Shown piece by piece: positions 41,657-51,423 of a DNA stretch of 64,000 nt. Origin of the DNA: Verrucomicrobiota bacterium (GTDB taxonomy: Bacteria > Verrucomicrobiota > Verrucomicrobiia > Opitutales > Opitutaceae); assembly GCA_016235555.1 (NCBI GenBank), contig JACRKC010000088.1, forward strand, positions 1-64,000, in the 5' to 3' direction. A program made the position numbers and the translations under genes. The number at the start of each line of letters is the position of its first letter. Position 1 is the first letter of the stretch. Under the pieces are notes generated by a model. That model saw only the letters and a list, made by a program, of their open reading frames with translations. It did not search any database and was not told the origin of the DNA.

Positions 41657-44600
41657 ATGAGCAGTTCGCGACCTTCGCCCCAAGGCTCGACGTCGTTGTC
41701 CACCGGTGAGCGTTGGACCGTCGTGGGGTTGGCGGGACTGGCGTGCATGGTTCCGTTGGGCGCCTGGCTTGGGCCATCGTTTTTCCCCAGTCTGGCGAGC
41801 CCGACATTCCTGTCGTCGGAATTCATCGCCGGCAGCCTGGTGCTCAGTGTGGCGCTTGCCGTGTTCCCGTGGCGGACGGAGATGCCGGCCGTGCATTGGC
41901 TGATCGTGGGAGCGTCGAGTCTGACCACGCTCGCCGGCGCGGTCGTTGCGATGCGGGCGCCGACCTATGCGGCTTCGCTGGCGTTGCTGGCGGGCGTGCT
42001 GGCGGCGCTCACCCTGCCGGGGGAGCGCAATCTCAGATGGCGGGACCCGGCTCTGATGGTCGCGCTGGGGGGCTTGTTGGTGCAGGGCATCGGCGTGATG
42101 GGCCACCAGATCGGCGTGCCCCTGTTGGTGGATGACGAGCAGTCCTCGCCCGGTGCCGGCGTCATGCTGGTGCTGCTGAGCGCCGGCCTGCTTTTCGCGG
42201 GCGGCGCGCGCCGTCGATTGGTTGACCTGTTGCTGGGAGCGGCGAAGGACGCCGGTGAAGGGGTGCCGGTCCTGGAACGGCGGCGGCGGCGGGTGGCGGA
42301 GCTGACTATGGCCGGCTTGTGCGTGGCGCTGACGGGCGCGTCCTACGCCTATCTCCGGCTGCACCTCGGCGAAATGCAGGGGACGGTGGCGACGGAACTC
42401 ACCAACCTGGCCGAACTCAAGGTTGCGCAGATCGAAGACTGGCGGCGGGAACGGCTGGGGGATCTGCGGACGCTCGCCCGGGCGCCGTTCCTCGCGGAGA
42501 GCCTGGCCGCGCTGCGGGGGCGGCGGGGTGACGCCACCGTGCGGGAGTCGCTGCAGACCTACCTCGAGGAATTCCGACGCAACTACGACTACCATTCGGC
42601 CGTGCTGACCGACGCGAACGGCGCCGTGCTGTTCGCGGCGGGCAACCGGCGGCGACGGACCGAGGCGCTCTCGCCCGCGATGCTGAACGCGGCGGCGCAG
42701 ACGAACGACGCGGTCATCGACGATTTGCACACGGCCGCCGACGGCACCCCGAGCATGGAGTTCATCGCACCGGTGCGATCCGCGGAGGGGGCGTTGACGG
42801 GCCTGGTGCGGCTGCAGGTGGCGGCGCGCGCGCATTTGTTTCCGATCATCGAGCGCTGGCCGGCGGAGAGCCGGTCGGGCGAGATGCTGCTCCTGCGGCG
42901 CGAGGGCGGGTCGGCCGTGTTTCTCAACCACCTGCGGTTTCGCGCCGATTCCGCGCTGAAACTGACCGTGCCGCTGGGCCAGCCCGGGCAGATGGCCGCG
43001 ATGGCGGTCATCCAGCGTCGCGTCGATTTGCGCGACGGGCTGGACTACCGCGGTGCGCGGGTGTTGTGGGTCGCGCGCGCCGTGGCCGACAGCCCGTGGG
43101 TGGTGGTGGCGAAGATTGACCGCCGCGAGGCCTATGGACCGATCCGCGCCGCGGCGTGGAGGAGCGCCGGACTTTTTGCCGCCAGCCTCCTCGCCGTCGG
43201 GCTGATGGTCGGCAACCACTGGCGCCGGCGGCAGCGCGAATCCGAGCAGCGGCACCACGAGGCCGAGCGCGAGCGCCGCTCCGCGGTCGAACGGCTCACG
43301 GTGGTGCTGCGGCACGCCAACGACGTGATTCTGCTGTTCGACGAGAAGATGGGCATCGTGGAGGCCAACGAGCGGGCGCTGGAGGTTTACGGCCGCACGA
43401 TGGCCGAGATGCGGCAGCTGACGGCGCCCGACCTGCGCGCGCCGGCGACGCAGGCGGCGACCGAACGGGATTTTGCGCAGGCGCTCACGCCGCAAGGGCT
43501 GGTGTTCGAGACCACGCACCAACGCAAGGATGGCTCGACCTTCGAGGTCGAGGTGAGTGCGCAGCGGGTGGAAATCGATGGCCGCCCCCATGTGCTCTCG
43601 ATCATCCGCGACATCACCGAGCGCAAGCGCCTGGCCGCCGAGACCGCGCGCCAGGAGGCCCGGTTTCGCCTGATCTTCGATCTCGCGCCGGTGGGGCTCC
43701 TGCTGACGAGCCCGGACGGCGGCGAGGAACTGGTGAACGCCGAGCACGAGCGGATCACCGGCGCGGCGGCGGCCGGGTCGCCGGTGCCCGGCGCGTTGGC
43801 CTGCGTCCCGCCTCCCGCGGACTCCGCCGGGCCGGAGGCCGGCGAGGCCGGGTTTCTCCGCGGCGAGACGGATCATTTCACGGTGGAGAAACGCTACCTG
43901 CGTGCGGACGGCTCCGTCGCCTGGGCGCAGCTGACCAAGCGGCTGTTCCGGGATCCTGCCACCGGCGCGCCGAAAGCGTTGACGACGCTGGTCGATCTCA
44001 CGCAGCGCAAGCTGCACGAGGCGGAAATCGAGCGGCTGAACCGCGTCTATCTGGTCATCAGCCGGGTCAACCAGGTGCTCGTGCGGGTGAAAAACCGGGC
44101 GGAATTGTTTGCAGGCGTGTGCCACGTGCTGGTCGAAGTCGGCGGGTTCCGCCTCGCCTGGGTCGGCCGGCTGAACACCGCGACCGATGCCATCGAACCG
44201 GTCGCGGCGGCGGGCGATGAGGGCGGCTATCTGCCCGGTCTCCGCATTGCGACCGACGCGATGGTGCCCGAGGGGCGGGGCCCGACGGGCACCGCGGTGC
44301 GCGAAGCCCGGACGTGCGTGTGCAATGATTTCTTTGCCGACCCGGCGACCGTGCCGTGGCGCGAACGCGCGGCGCGCGCCGGCTTCCAGTCGGTGATCGC
44401 GCTGCCCCTGCGGTGCGAGGGGCGCGTGCTCGGGGTTCTCACGGTCCATGCGGCGGAGAAGGATTTCTTCGCGCCGCGCGAGGTCGGATTGCTGGAGGAA
44501 ACCGCCGCGAACGCTTCGTTCGCCCTCGAGGTGTTTCTGGGCGAAGAGCGGCGGCGCGAGGCCGAGGCCGCCGTCCGCGCGAGCGAGCGCCGGCTGCAGT

Positions 44601-47600
44601 TCCTGATCACCTCGACGCCGGCCATCATCTATTCGCTGGGGGTCGGCGGCGATTACCGCACCACCTATCTCAGCCCCAACCTCACCGAAGTGCTGGGCTA
44701 CGACCCGGAGCAGGCGAGGGCGGATCCGGATTTCTGGGCGGCCCATCTGCACCCCGACGATGCGGCCACCGCCTCCGCCGCGATCGCCCATCTGGGCGGC
44801 GAGGACGTCGTGTCGCGCGAATACCGCTTCCGCCATGCCGACGGATCGTGGCGCTGGATGCGCGATGAGACGCGCCTGGTGCGCGACGCTCAGGGCCGGC
44901 CGCAGGAGTATGTCGGCTCCTGGCTCGACATCACCTCCCGCAAGGAGGCCGAGGAGGCGCTCGGTGCGCGCGAAAGGATTTTCTCCACCATCGTCGAGCA
45001 GGCGGCCGACGGCATCGTGCTGGTGGACCCCGGCACGACCCGGTTCGTCGAGTTCAACACCGCGGCGCACGAGAGCCTCGGCTACAGCCGCGCGGAGTTC
45101 GCGGCCCTGGTCATGGCGGACGTCGTGGTGGCGCCGGTGCCGGAGCAGATCCAGCGGGATTTGCGCGGCCTCTCCCACGTTCGCGGCGTCACTTCCGAAG
45201 CCCGGCACCGGCATCGGAACGGAGACCTGCGGGACGTGCGGGTGAGCGCCCGCAGCGTCCGGGTGCGCGGTCACGACTATGTCGCGGCCGTCTGGAGTGA
45301 CATCACCGAGGCAAAACGGGCGGAAGCCGAGATGCGGAAGCTCTCCCTCGTGGTGGAACAGAGCCCGATCTCCGTCGTCATCACCGACCTCACGGGCACA
45401 ATCGAGTATGTCAACCCACGCTTCGCCCAGCTGACCGGTTACACACTCGACGAGTTGCGCGGCACCAATCCCCGCGTGCTCAAATCCGGCCTCACCGCGC
45501 CCGCGGTCTATAAGGATCTGTGGCGCACGATCACGCAGGGCCGGGTCTGGCGCGGGGAAATCATCAACCGGAAAAAGACCGGCGAGTGTTTCACGGAGCT
45601 GGCGGTCATCACGCCCGTCACCGACGCCGCGGGCCGCCCCACGCATTATCTCGCGGTGAAGGAGGATATCAGCGAGCGGCGCCAGGCGGAACTGGCGCTC
45701 GCGGCGAGCGAGACGATGTTTCGCCGGCTCCTGGCCCATGTGCCCCTGCCGCTGGTCCACTGCGATGGGGCGGGGCGCATCACTTTCATCAACGAGCGGT
45801 TCCAGCGGCTCTTCGGCTACACCCTGGATGCGGTGCCCACCGTGCAGGCGTGGTGGGCGCGCGCGTGTCCCGATGCCGGCTACCGGTCGGGCCTCCTGAA
45901 GAAATGGGAGCAGGCGGTCGCGGATGCCGCCGGCGGCAGCGGGGAATTCGCCGGCTTCGAGACGAACGTCACCTGCCGGGACGGTCAGATCCGCAACGTC
46001 GAACTCTCCGCCATCACCCTAGGCAACGAGATCCTGGTGGCGTTCGTTGACATGACGGACCGGGTGCGGGCCGAGAAAAGACTGCGCCAGCTGTCCCGCA
46101 CCATCGAGCAGGCCCCGCTCTCCGTGGCCATCACGGATCTCAACGGCGCGATCGAATACGTGAATCCGCGCTTCTGCGAGGTCACGGGCTACACCGTGGC
46201 CGAGGTGCTCGGCCAGAATCCGCGCGTGCTCAAGTCCGGCGAAACCCCGGCCGCGGTTTATACCGAGATGTGGGAGACGCTCACCCGGGGACAGGTCTGG
46301 CGCGGTGAACTCCACAATAAAAAGAAAAGCGGCGAGGGCTACGTCGAGCGCGCGGTGATCGCTCCGGTCGCCGACGACAGCGGCCGCGTGACCCACTACG
46401 TCGCGCTCAAGGAGGACATCACCGCCCACCGGCGGACCGAGGCGGCCTTGCGCGAGACCCAGGAACGCTACCGGCTGATCGCGGAGAACAGCGACGACGT
46501 CATCTGGCTTTACGACCTCGCGAGCCGGGTCTTCACCTACATGAGTCCGTCGTCCGAGCGGCTGCTTGGCTTCAAACCCGCCGAGCTGATCGGGCAGCCC
46601 ATCACCCGCGCGCTGACCCCGGATGCGGCCACGGAGGCGGAGGCCGATGTCGCCCGGCAGCTGGCCGCGTATCGTGGCGGCGACCACGGGGCGATCTACC
46701 GCGTGGCGCTGTTCGATTATCAGCATCGCCACGGCCGCGTGCTGCGCGGCGAAGTGGTCTCCACGCTGCTCCTGGATGCCGGCGGCGAGCCGCGCCAGCT
46801 CCTGGGCATCACCCGCGACGTCACCGAGCGGGAGCGCACCGCCGAGCAACTGCGGCAGAATCGCGACCGGCTCGCGAAGGCCGAGCAGATGGCGCACCTC
46901 GGCCACTGGGAATTCGATCTGCGAACCAAGCAGATTTTCTGGTCGGACGAGCTGTTCCGCCTCTTTGAAATCGAACAGGGCAGCCACCGGCACCTGCTGA
47001 AGCGGTTCCTGGCGCGGGTGCATCCCGAGGACCTTCGCCGGGGGAAACTCGCGTTTGGCCGGGCGGCGGCCCGGCAGACGCGCTTCGATCTCAACCTGCG
47101 GCTGCGGTTCGCGGCCGGCCGGACCAAGCACGTCGAGGCCAGCGGCGCCTTCACCTACAGCCGGGACGGCCAGCCATTGGTCGCGGTGGGCACCGTGCTC
47201 GACATCACCGCGCGCCGTCAGGTGGAAATCGCCATGCACGAGCTCGTGAAGCAGTTGCGGGCGATGCACGGCGTGGCCGTGGCCCTCGAACAGACCGGCG
47301 TCACCCGCGAAACCCTGCTGACCGACATCGTGCGGCACCTGCCGGGCCTTATGAGCGAGCCGGCCGCCGCGCGCGCCTGCATCGAAGTGGAGGGGTGCGC
47401 GCGGGAGGCGGGGGCGGCGGGCGAATGGCGCGAGAATATCTCGGCTCCGATCCTGATCAACGGTCAGCCGGCCGGCACGATGCGGGTGGGCTATGTGCGC
47501 CCGGCCGCGATGGCCGGGGACGAGCGGTTCACGGCGCAGGAGCGCGAAACCATCGGGAGCATCGCGCGGACCGTGGGCCTCAGTCTTGGTGCCCGCGAGG

Positions 47601-49138
47601 CGTTCACCGCGATCCAGCGGTTCAACGCCGAGCTGGAGGAGCGGATCCAGCAGCGCACGGCGGAACTCGCCGAGCGCAACCACCAGGTGCAGGCGTTGCT
47701 GGAGGCGATCCCGGACATGGTGCTGCGCATGCGGCGCGACGGCACGCTGCTGCACAGCCAGTCGGCGAAGGGGGCGACGCCGCTGGCGAACCTGTCCCTG
47801 CAACCGGCCGGCGGCCGGCTGGCCGCCGGGGCGGCGGAATTGCACTCGGCCGTCCGCGAGGTGGGCACCCGCGCGTGTGCGGAGGGCGCCACGATCGGCA
47901 CCGAGGTCCGGCTGGCGCTCGAGGCGCACGCCACCACGCTTGAGTTGCGCGCGGCCCCGAACGGGCCGGAGGAGTTCATCGTGTTCGTGCGGGACATCAC
48001 CGCCCGCCGGCGGCTGGAGGATGCGCTGAAGGAGTCCAAGGACCGGCTGGCGCTCGCGACCCGTGCGGGCGGCGTGGGCATCTGGGATTGGAGCGTGAAC
48101 ACCGGGACACTGGTGTGGGACGAGCAGATGTTCCGCCTCTACGGCCTCACGCCGGACCGGTTCAGCGGCACCTACGATGCGTGGCGCCACGCGATCCACC
48201 CCGGGGATCTGGCCGGCGTCGAGACGGAGATTCAGCGTGCGCTGCGCGGCGAACAGGATTTCCACACGGAGTTCCGGGTCGTCTGGCCTGACACCAGCAC
48301 GCACTACATCCGCGCCCTCGGACTCGTGCAGCGCGATGCCGCCGGGCGTCCGATCCAGATGGTGGGCACGAATTGGGAAATCACGGCTCAGAAGAACCTC
48401 GAGCGCGAGATCGCGGCCAACCTGGAGAAGGAGCGGCAGATTTCCGAGATGAAGACCCGTTTCATCTCCGTCACGTCGCACGAATTCCGCACCCCGATGG
48501 CCGCGGCAATGGGCTCGGCGGAACTGCTCCGCAACCACTTCGACCGACTGCCGGCCGCCAAACGGGAGGAGCTGCTGGCCCGCATCACGGGCTCGATGCA
48601 CCGGATGACCGACATGCTCGACGAGGTTTTGACGCTCAACCGCATCGACGCCGGCCGCATGCAGAAGCAGCTCACCCGGGTCAACCTCGAGGAACTCGTG
48701 CATAATGTCGTCGGGGAGGTCCGGATGGGTGATCGCGACGCGCACCACTTCGTGCTCAAAACCGACGGCGATGCCAGCGGCTTCACCACCGACACCAATC
48801 TGCTGCACCACATCCTCTCGAACCTGCTCAGCAACGCGGCGCGCTACTCGGCGGCCGGCACGACCATCACGACCGGTCTGCAGGTGGAAGCCCGCCGCGC
48901 GTGGCTGTCGATCGAGGATGAGGGCATCGGCATCCCCGAGGCGGATTTGAAGCGCATCTTCGATCCCTTCGAGCGCGGTTCCAACGTCGGCACGATCAAG
49001 GGCACCGGCCTCGGTCTCAACATCGTGAAGCGCATGGTCGAGATGCTCGGCGGCCGGGTCGCCGTCGAGACCGTCGTGGATCGGGGCAGTCGCTTCACCG
49101 TCGAACTGCCCCAGCCTGATCCACCGGCAGCCGCCTGA
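41657..49138 (+). CDS. Giant membrane-bound multi-PAS/GAF sensor histidine kinase
   Basis: 2493 residues. N-terminal membrane module of about six helices (residues 20-185, MASE-like), another helix near 215-233, an extracytoplasmic Cache-like segment (about 235-500), and a helix ending at NHWRRRQRES (518). Cytoplasmic sensors follow: PAS at about 548-658 and 668-785, GAF 794-968, PAS 978-1098, 1108-1222, 1225-1345, 1354-1475, 1476-1597, 1604-1728 and 1740-1855, a GAF-like region 1862-1990, and PAS 2011-2118 and 2124-2245. HisKA has His2275 (VTSHEFRTPMAAA). HATPase_c has an N-box (SNLLSNAARYS), DEGIGIPEADL and GTGLGLNIVKRMVEML. There is no receiver, so the response regulator is elsewhere. Two PAS units are near-duplicates (SVVITDLTGTIEYVNPRF and SVAITDLNGAIEYVNPRF). 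Confidence 0.93.
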   Translation: MSSSRPSPQGSTSLSTGERWTVVGLAGLACMVPLGAWLGPSFFPSLASPTFLSSEFIAGSLVLSVALAVFPWRTEMPAVHWLIVGASSLTTLAGAVVAMRAPTYAASLALLAGVLAALTLPGERNLRWRDPALMVALGGLLVQGIGVMGHQIGVPLLVDDEQSSPGAGVMLVLLSAGLLFAGGARRRLVDLLLGAAKDAGEGVPVLERRRRRVAELTMAGLCVALTGASYAYLRLHLGEMQGTVATELTNLAELKVAQIEDWRRERLGDLRTLARAPFLAESLAALRGRRGDATVRESLQTYLEEFRRNYDYHSAVLTDANGAVLFAAGNRRRRTEALSPAMLNAAAQTNDAVIDDLHTAADGTPSMEFIAPVRSAEGALTGLVRLQVAARAHLFPIIERWPAESRSGEMLLLRREGGSAVFLNHLRFRADSALKLTVPLGQPGQMAAMAVIQRRVDLRDGLDYRGARVLWVARAVADSPWVVVAKIDRREAYGPIRAAAWRSAGLFAASLLAVGLMVGNHWRRRQRESEQRHHEAERERRSAVERLTVVLRHANDVILLFDEKMGIVEANERALEVYGRTMAEMRQLTAPDLRAPATQAATERDFAQALTPQGLVFETTHQRKDGSTFEVEVSAQRVEIDGRPHVLSIIRDITERKRLAAETARQEARFRLIFDLAPVGLLLTSPDGGEELVNAEHERITGAAAAGSPVPGALACVPPPADSAGPEAGEAGFLRGETDHFTVEKRYLRADGSVAWAQLTKRLFRDPATGAPKALTTLVDLTQRKLHEAEIERLNRVYLVISRVNQVLVRVKNRAELFAGVCHVLVEVGGFRLAWVGRLNTATDAIEPVAAAGDEGGYLPGLRIATDAMVPEGRGPTGTAVREARTCVCNDFFADPATVPWRERAARAGFQSVIALPLRCEGRVLGVLTVHAAEKDFFAPREVGLLEETAANASFALEVFLGEERRREAEAAVRASERRLQFLITSTPAIIYSLGVGGDYRTTYLSPNLTEVLGYDPEQARADPDFWAAHLHPDDAATASAAIAHLGGEDVVSREYRFRHADGSWRWMRDETRLVRDAQGRPQEYVGSWLDITSRKEAEEALGARERIFSTIVEQAADGIVLVDPGTTRFVEFNTAAHESLGYSRAEFAALVMADVVVAPVPEQIQRDLRGLSHVRGVTSEARHRHRNGDLRDVRVSARSVRVRGHDYVAAVWSDITEAKRAEAEMRKLSLVVEQSPISVVITDLTGTIEYVNPRFAQLTGYTLDELRGTNPRVLKSGLTAPAVYKDLWRTITQGRVWRGEIINRKKTGECFTELAVITPVTDAAGRPTHYLAVKEDISERRQAELALAASETMFRRLLAHVPLPLVHCDGAGRITFINERFQRLFGYTLDAVPTVQAWWARACPDAGYRSGLLKKWEQAVADAAGGSGEFAGFETNVTCRDGQIRNVELSAITLGNEILVAFVDMTDRVRAEKRLRQLSRTIEQAPLSVAITDLNGAIEYVNPRFCEVTGYTVAEVLGQNPRVLKSGETPAAVYTEMWETLTRGQVWRGELHNKKKSGEGYVERAVIAPVADDSGRVTHYVALKEDITAHRRTEAALRETQERYRLIAENSDDVIWLYDLASRVFTYMSPSSERLLGFKPAELIGQPITRALTPDAATEAEADVARQLAAYRGGDHGAIYRVALFDYQHRHGRVLRGEVVSTLLLDAGGEPRQLLGITRDVTERERTAEQLRQNRDRLAKAEQMAHLGHWEFDLRTKQIFWSDELFRLFEIEQGSHRHLLKRFLARVHPEDLRRGKLAFGRAAARQTRFDLNLRLRFAAGRTKHVEASGAFTYSRDGQPLVAVGTVLDITARRQVEIAMHELVKQLRAMHGVAVALEQTGVTRETLLTDIVRHLPGLMSEPAAARACIEVEGCAREAGAAGEWRENISAPILINGQPAGTMRVGYVRPAAMAGDERFTAQERETIGSIARTVGLSLGAREAFTAIQRFNAELEERIQQRTAELAERNHQVQALLEAIPDMVLRMRRDGTLLHSQSAKGATPLANLSLQPAGGRLAAGAAELHSAVREVGTRACAEGATIGTEVRLALEAHATTLELRAAPNGPEEFIVFVRDITARRRLEDALKESKDRLALATRAGGVGIWDWSVNTGTLVWDEQMFRLYGLTPDRFSGTYDAWRHAIHPGDLAGVETEIQRALRGEQDFHTEFRVVWPDTSTHYIRALGLVQRDAAGRPIQMVGTNWEITAQKNLEREIAANLEKERQISEMKTRFISVTSHEFRTPMAAAMGSAELLRNHFDRLPAAKREELLARITGSMHRMTDMLDEVLTLNRIDAGRMQKQLTRVNLEELVHNVVGEVRMGDRDAHHFVLKTDGDASGFTTDTNLLHHILSNLLSNAARYSAAGTTITTGLQVEARRAWLSIEDEGIGIPEADLKRIFDPFERGSNVGTIKGTGLGLNIVKRMVEMLGGRVAVETVVDRGSRFTVELPQPDPPAAA

Positions 49139-49176
49139 TGCCAGTTCTCCTGAACTGGTGGACTTTGGGTTTTGTC

Positions 49177-49222
49177 GGCCCGCCCGGTGGGCGGGCTGTC
49201 CGGCCACCGGCCGGGCCTGCAA
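49177..49222. repeat. Repeat family J, copy 2
   Basis: GGCCCGCCCGGTGGGCGGGC then TGTCCGGCCACCGGCCGGGC, matching 41078-41121. It lies 39 bp past the kinase stop codon and may help termination. Confidence 0.65.
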
Positions 49223-49337
49223 TCCCCAAGCTCTCGGTAGTTGGTCTGAACTCCCGAGCCCCACCCGCCATGCTGGTCATCGACCATGATGACGACAATT
49301 TGACCGACGGTGATCCGATGCATCCCAACCGGCGGCG

Positions 49338-50660
49338 TCAGCCCTTGGCGAGCGCGGCGGCGTTGCGCTGCACTTTGCGGATCGCTTCGGCGATGCGGTC
49401 CATCTCGCTGCGCGGGTTCAGCAACACCGTCTGCGTGAACCACACGGCTTCCTTGCAGAGCGTGTCGTTGACCGGGCAACGGTTGCGCTCGGCCCAGTCG
49501 GCCATGGCGCGTTCGCCGTAGATTTTTTTGTAGTGACGGCTCTGGGCGAGCGAGAGGACGTGGGGCGTGGTGTTGAGCGGCGTGTAGCCGGTGCTGCCGG
49601 AAACCTTTTCCTTGGCGAGGGCGGCGAGGAATTTCTCACGCGGAAGGCCGGCGAATTTCTCGGCGCGGTAGCGGAACATGTAGAGGTGCCACGCGCTGCG
49701 CGTGCAGCCGTCGTGCAACCGCGCGGGCTCGATGCCGTCGATTTCGCGCAGGAGTTTCGAGAGGTAGAGGGCGTTGTCGTTGCGGTGGTTTTGCTGCGCG
49801 GTGAAGCGTTTCAGCTGCGCGAGCAGCAGGCCGCCTTGGAACTCGGTGAGGCGGTAGTTCGAGCCGCGGCCGGTGAGCGGCGCCCTGGCGCTGCGGGCCT
49901 GGTCCTGGAAGCTGAGGCAACGCGCCGCGAGATCGGAGTCGTTGGTGAGGATGGCGCCGCCTTCGCCAGCGGTGAGGTTTTTGCTGGCCTGGAAACTGAA
50001 GCAGCCGGCGACGCCGTGCAGGCCGACGGACTTGCCGCGCCACTGGGCCATCCACGACTGGCAGGCGTCTTCGACGACGGGGAGCTTCTTCGCGCTCGCG
50101 GCGGCGTTGATCGTGTCCATGTCGGCAACCGAACCGCCGAGGTGCACGGGGAGGATCACGCGCGTGCGGTCGGTGATGGCGGCGGCGACCTTCCTGGCAT
50201 CGATCTGGAAGCTCGCGGCATCGGTGTCGACGAACACGGGCAGCGCGTAACTGGCGGTGACGGCGTGAAATGTGGCGACGAACGTGTAGGGCGGCAGAAT
50301 GACCTCGTCGCCCGGCCCGAGGTCGAGCGAGCCGAGCGTGGTGAGCAGCGCCGTGGTGCCGGACGCGGTGGCGATGCAGTGTTTTGCGCCGGCGAGTTCG
50401 GCGTAGGCTTTTTCGAACGCAGCGACCTTGGTGCCGGAGCCGCGGCCCCACTTGCCGGAGCGCAACACGTCGCGAAGGGCGGCTTCGTCGGTGTCGTCGA
50501 AGACGGGCCAGGCGGTGGGGTTGGCGGGGGCGGCGGGTTTCGCGGTTGAGGCGGCGCTGCTGCTGTCAGCGGCGCTGGCGAGTGAGCTGCCGAGGCCGGC
50601 AGCGAGGCCGGTGGCGGCGGCGCGGCGGAGGAATTTGCGGCGGGTGAGGGAGGAACTCAT
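49338..50660 (-). CDS. Tat-exported DegT/DnrJ/EryC1/StrS family aminotransferase
   Basis: A PLP-dependent sugar aminotransferase homologue of 440 residues. The ATG at 50660 begins a twin-arginine leader (TRRKFLRRAAATGLAAGLGS), so the folded protein is predicted to be exported, unusual for a family of cytoplasmic nucleotide-sugar enzymes. The fold is otherwise complete: KHCIATASGTTALLT, EVILPPYTFVATFHAV, the PLP-ring Asp198 in VVEDACQSWMA and the Schiff-base Lys227 in CFSFQASKNLTAGEGG. It also has the GRGSNYRLTEFQGGLLLAQL segment. A keto-sugar substrate is the family norm; a periplasmic one is inferred. It lies downstream of a toxin-antitoxin pair on the same strand. A remnant resembling its own Tat leader is at 51238-51423. 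Confidence 0.85.
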   Translation of the reverse strand: MSSSLTRRKFLRRAAATGLAAGLGSSLASAADSSSAASTAKPAAPANPTAWPVFDDTDEAALRDVLRSGKWGRGSGTKVAAFEKAYAELAGAKHCIATASGTTALLTTLGSLDLGPGDEVILPPYTFVATFHAVTASYALPVFVDTDAASFQIDARKVAAAITDRTRVILPVHLGGSVADMDTINAAASAKKLPVVEDACQSWMAQWRGKSVGLHGVAGCFSFQASKNLTAGEGGAILTNDSDLAARCLSFQDQARSARAPLTGRGSNYRLTEFQGGLLLAQLKRFTAQQNHRNDNALYLSKLLREIDGIEPARLHDGCTRSAWHLYMFRYRAEKFAGLPREKFLAALAKEKVSGSTGYTPLNTTPHVLSLAQSRHYKKIYGERAMADWAERNRCPVNDTLCKEAVWFTQTVLLNPRSEMDRIAEAIRKVQRNAAALAKG

Positions 50661-50673
50661 GTTTTTTGGGGGG

Positions 50674-50952
50674 TTATTCGTCTGCGGCGAGCAGCTTTGC
50701 GAGGTCGGCACTCAACAAGTCGTAGACCACCGCCCGTCGCTCGACGAAAAAGCACGAGATCGATCCATCGGTTGTGTAACGGAAAATCACGCGATGCACG
50801 CCGACCCGCAGCCGATGCAGGCCATCAAGCTCAGCTTCGAGTGACTTGATGTCGCCGCGGCCATGTGCGAGTCCCAAGATACCAGCTTTCAGCGCCCGCC
50901 GCGGATCCGGCGCCAGTGCGCGCTGGAATGCCAGCACGCGTTCATTCACTCG
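50674..50952 (-). CDS. RelE/ParE-superfamily toxin
   Basis: 92 residues from the GTG at 50952, 4 bp after the antitoxin stop. The sequence ADPRRALKAGILGL-like start, IKSLEAELDGLHRLRVGVHR, and VIFRYTTDGSISCFFVERRA form the compact RelE-like ribosome-dependent RNase or gyrase-inhibitor fold, with the conserved basic LRVGVHRV strand. An upstream in-frame extension overlaps the antitoxin and is rejected because GTG at 50952 gives ordinary family length. It is paired with a Phd/YefM-type antitoxin. The target (mRNA at the ribosome or gyrase) is not assignable. Confidence 0.82.
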   Translation of the reverse strand, partial: RVNERVLAFQRALAPDPRRALKAGILGLAHGRGDIKSLEAELDGLHRLRVGVHRVIFRYTTDGSISCFFVERRAVVYDLLSADLAKLLAADE

Positions 50953-50956
50953 GACC

Positions 50957-51205
50957 TTAGTCGGCAAGGGCGGACGCGGGATGGTATTTGCCTTTGCCGG
51001 CCTTTTCTTCCGTCCATGCCTGCACAAACGCGGGATTGGCCAACAACTCCTTGGTTTCGATCAATGCTTCCAGCCGTTCACGCGAGATCAGGAAGGCAAC
51101 CGTCTCGTTGTTCTTCGTCACGCCGACGAGCCGGCCTGCTTGTGCCGAACGCACCATCGCCGGAAACTTAGCGCGAGCAGCGCTGACCGAATAGGTGGAG
51201 TTCAT
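50957..51205 (-). CDS. Phd/YefM-family antitoxin
   Basis: 82 residues. The ATG at 51205 opens on the family start MNSTYSVSAARAKFPAMVRS, the N-terminal DNA-binding Phd fold. The following QAGRLVGVTKNNETVAFLIS and RERLEALIETKELLANPAFV complete the family, with a C-terminal toxin-neutralising helix. It is first in the operon, as usual for autoregulated type II modules. Its stop is 4 bp before the toxin's GTG. Confidence 0.88.
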   Translation of the reverse strand: MNSTYSVSAARAKFPAMVRSAQAGRLVGVTKNNETVAFLISRERLEALIETKELLANPAFVQAWTEEKAGKGKYHPASALAD

Positions 51206-51237
51206 GGTGAAACAAATCAGTCGGCGACGACAGGAGG

Positions 51238-51423
51238 TCAAGCGGAGGGATTCGGTGACGGGGATTCTGGGGCGGGGGTGACGGCAGTGCTTTCGGCGGA
51301 CGTTGCGAGCGAGTAGGTGAGGCTGGCAGACAGGTTGGAAGCGGCTGCTAGGCGGAGGAATTTTCGGTCGGTAAGTGGGTGTTCACGAGGATGGTCTCTC
51401 ACTCGGTCGGTAGGAGCCGGCAC
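51238..51423 (-). pseudogene. Remnant of a Tat-signal gene 5' end
   Basis: The reading DRKFLRLAAASNLSASLTYS then LATSAESTAVTPAPE aligns along 40 residues with the leader and linker of the exported DegT protein (TRRKFLRRAAATGLAAGLGS, SLASAADSSSAASTA). It stops after about 61 codons with no following enzyme. The first Arg of the twin-Arg motif is replaced by Asp. I read it as a decayed partial duplication separated from the intact gene by the toxin-antitoxin module. Confidence 0.5.

Noticed and set aside
41654-45760. A very long open frame antisense to the giant kinase (and similar long antisense frames at 46019-49264 and 35345-38704)
   Set aside because: These arise because GC-rich codons leave few stop codons on the opposite strand. 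The encoded proteins are Arg/His/Gly-rich with no domain, while the sense frames contain complete families.
50674-51027. A 117-residue version of the RelE-like toxin beginning at 51027
   Set aside because: The extra 25 residues overlap the antitoxin and are not part of the toxin family; the GTG at 50952 gives the normal length and spacing.
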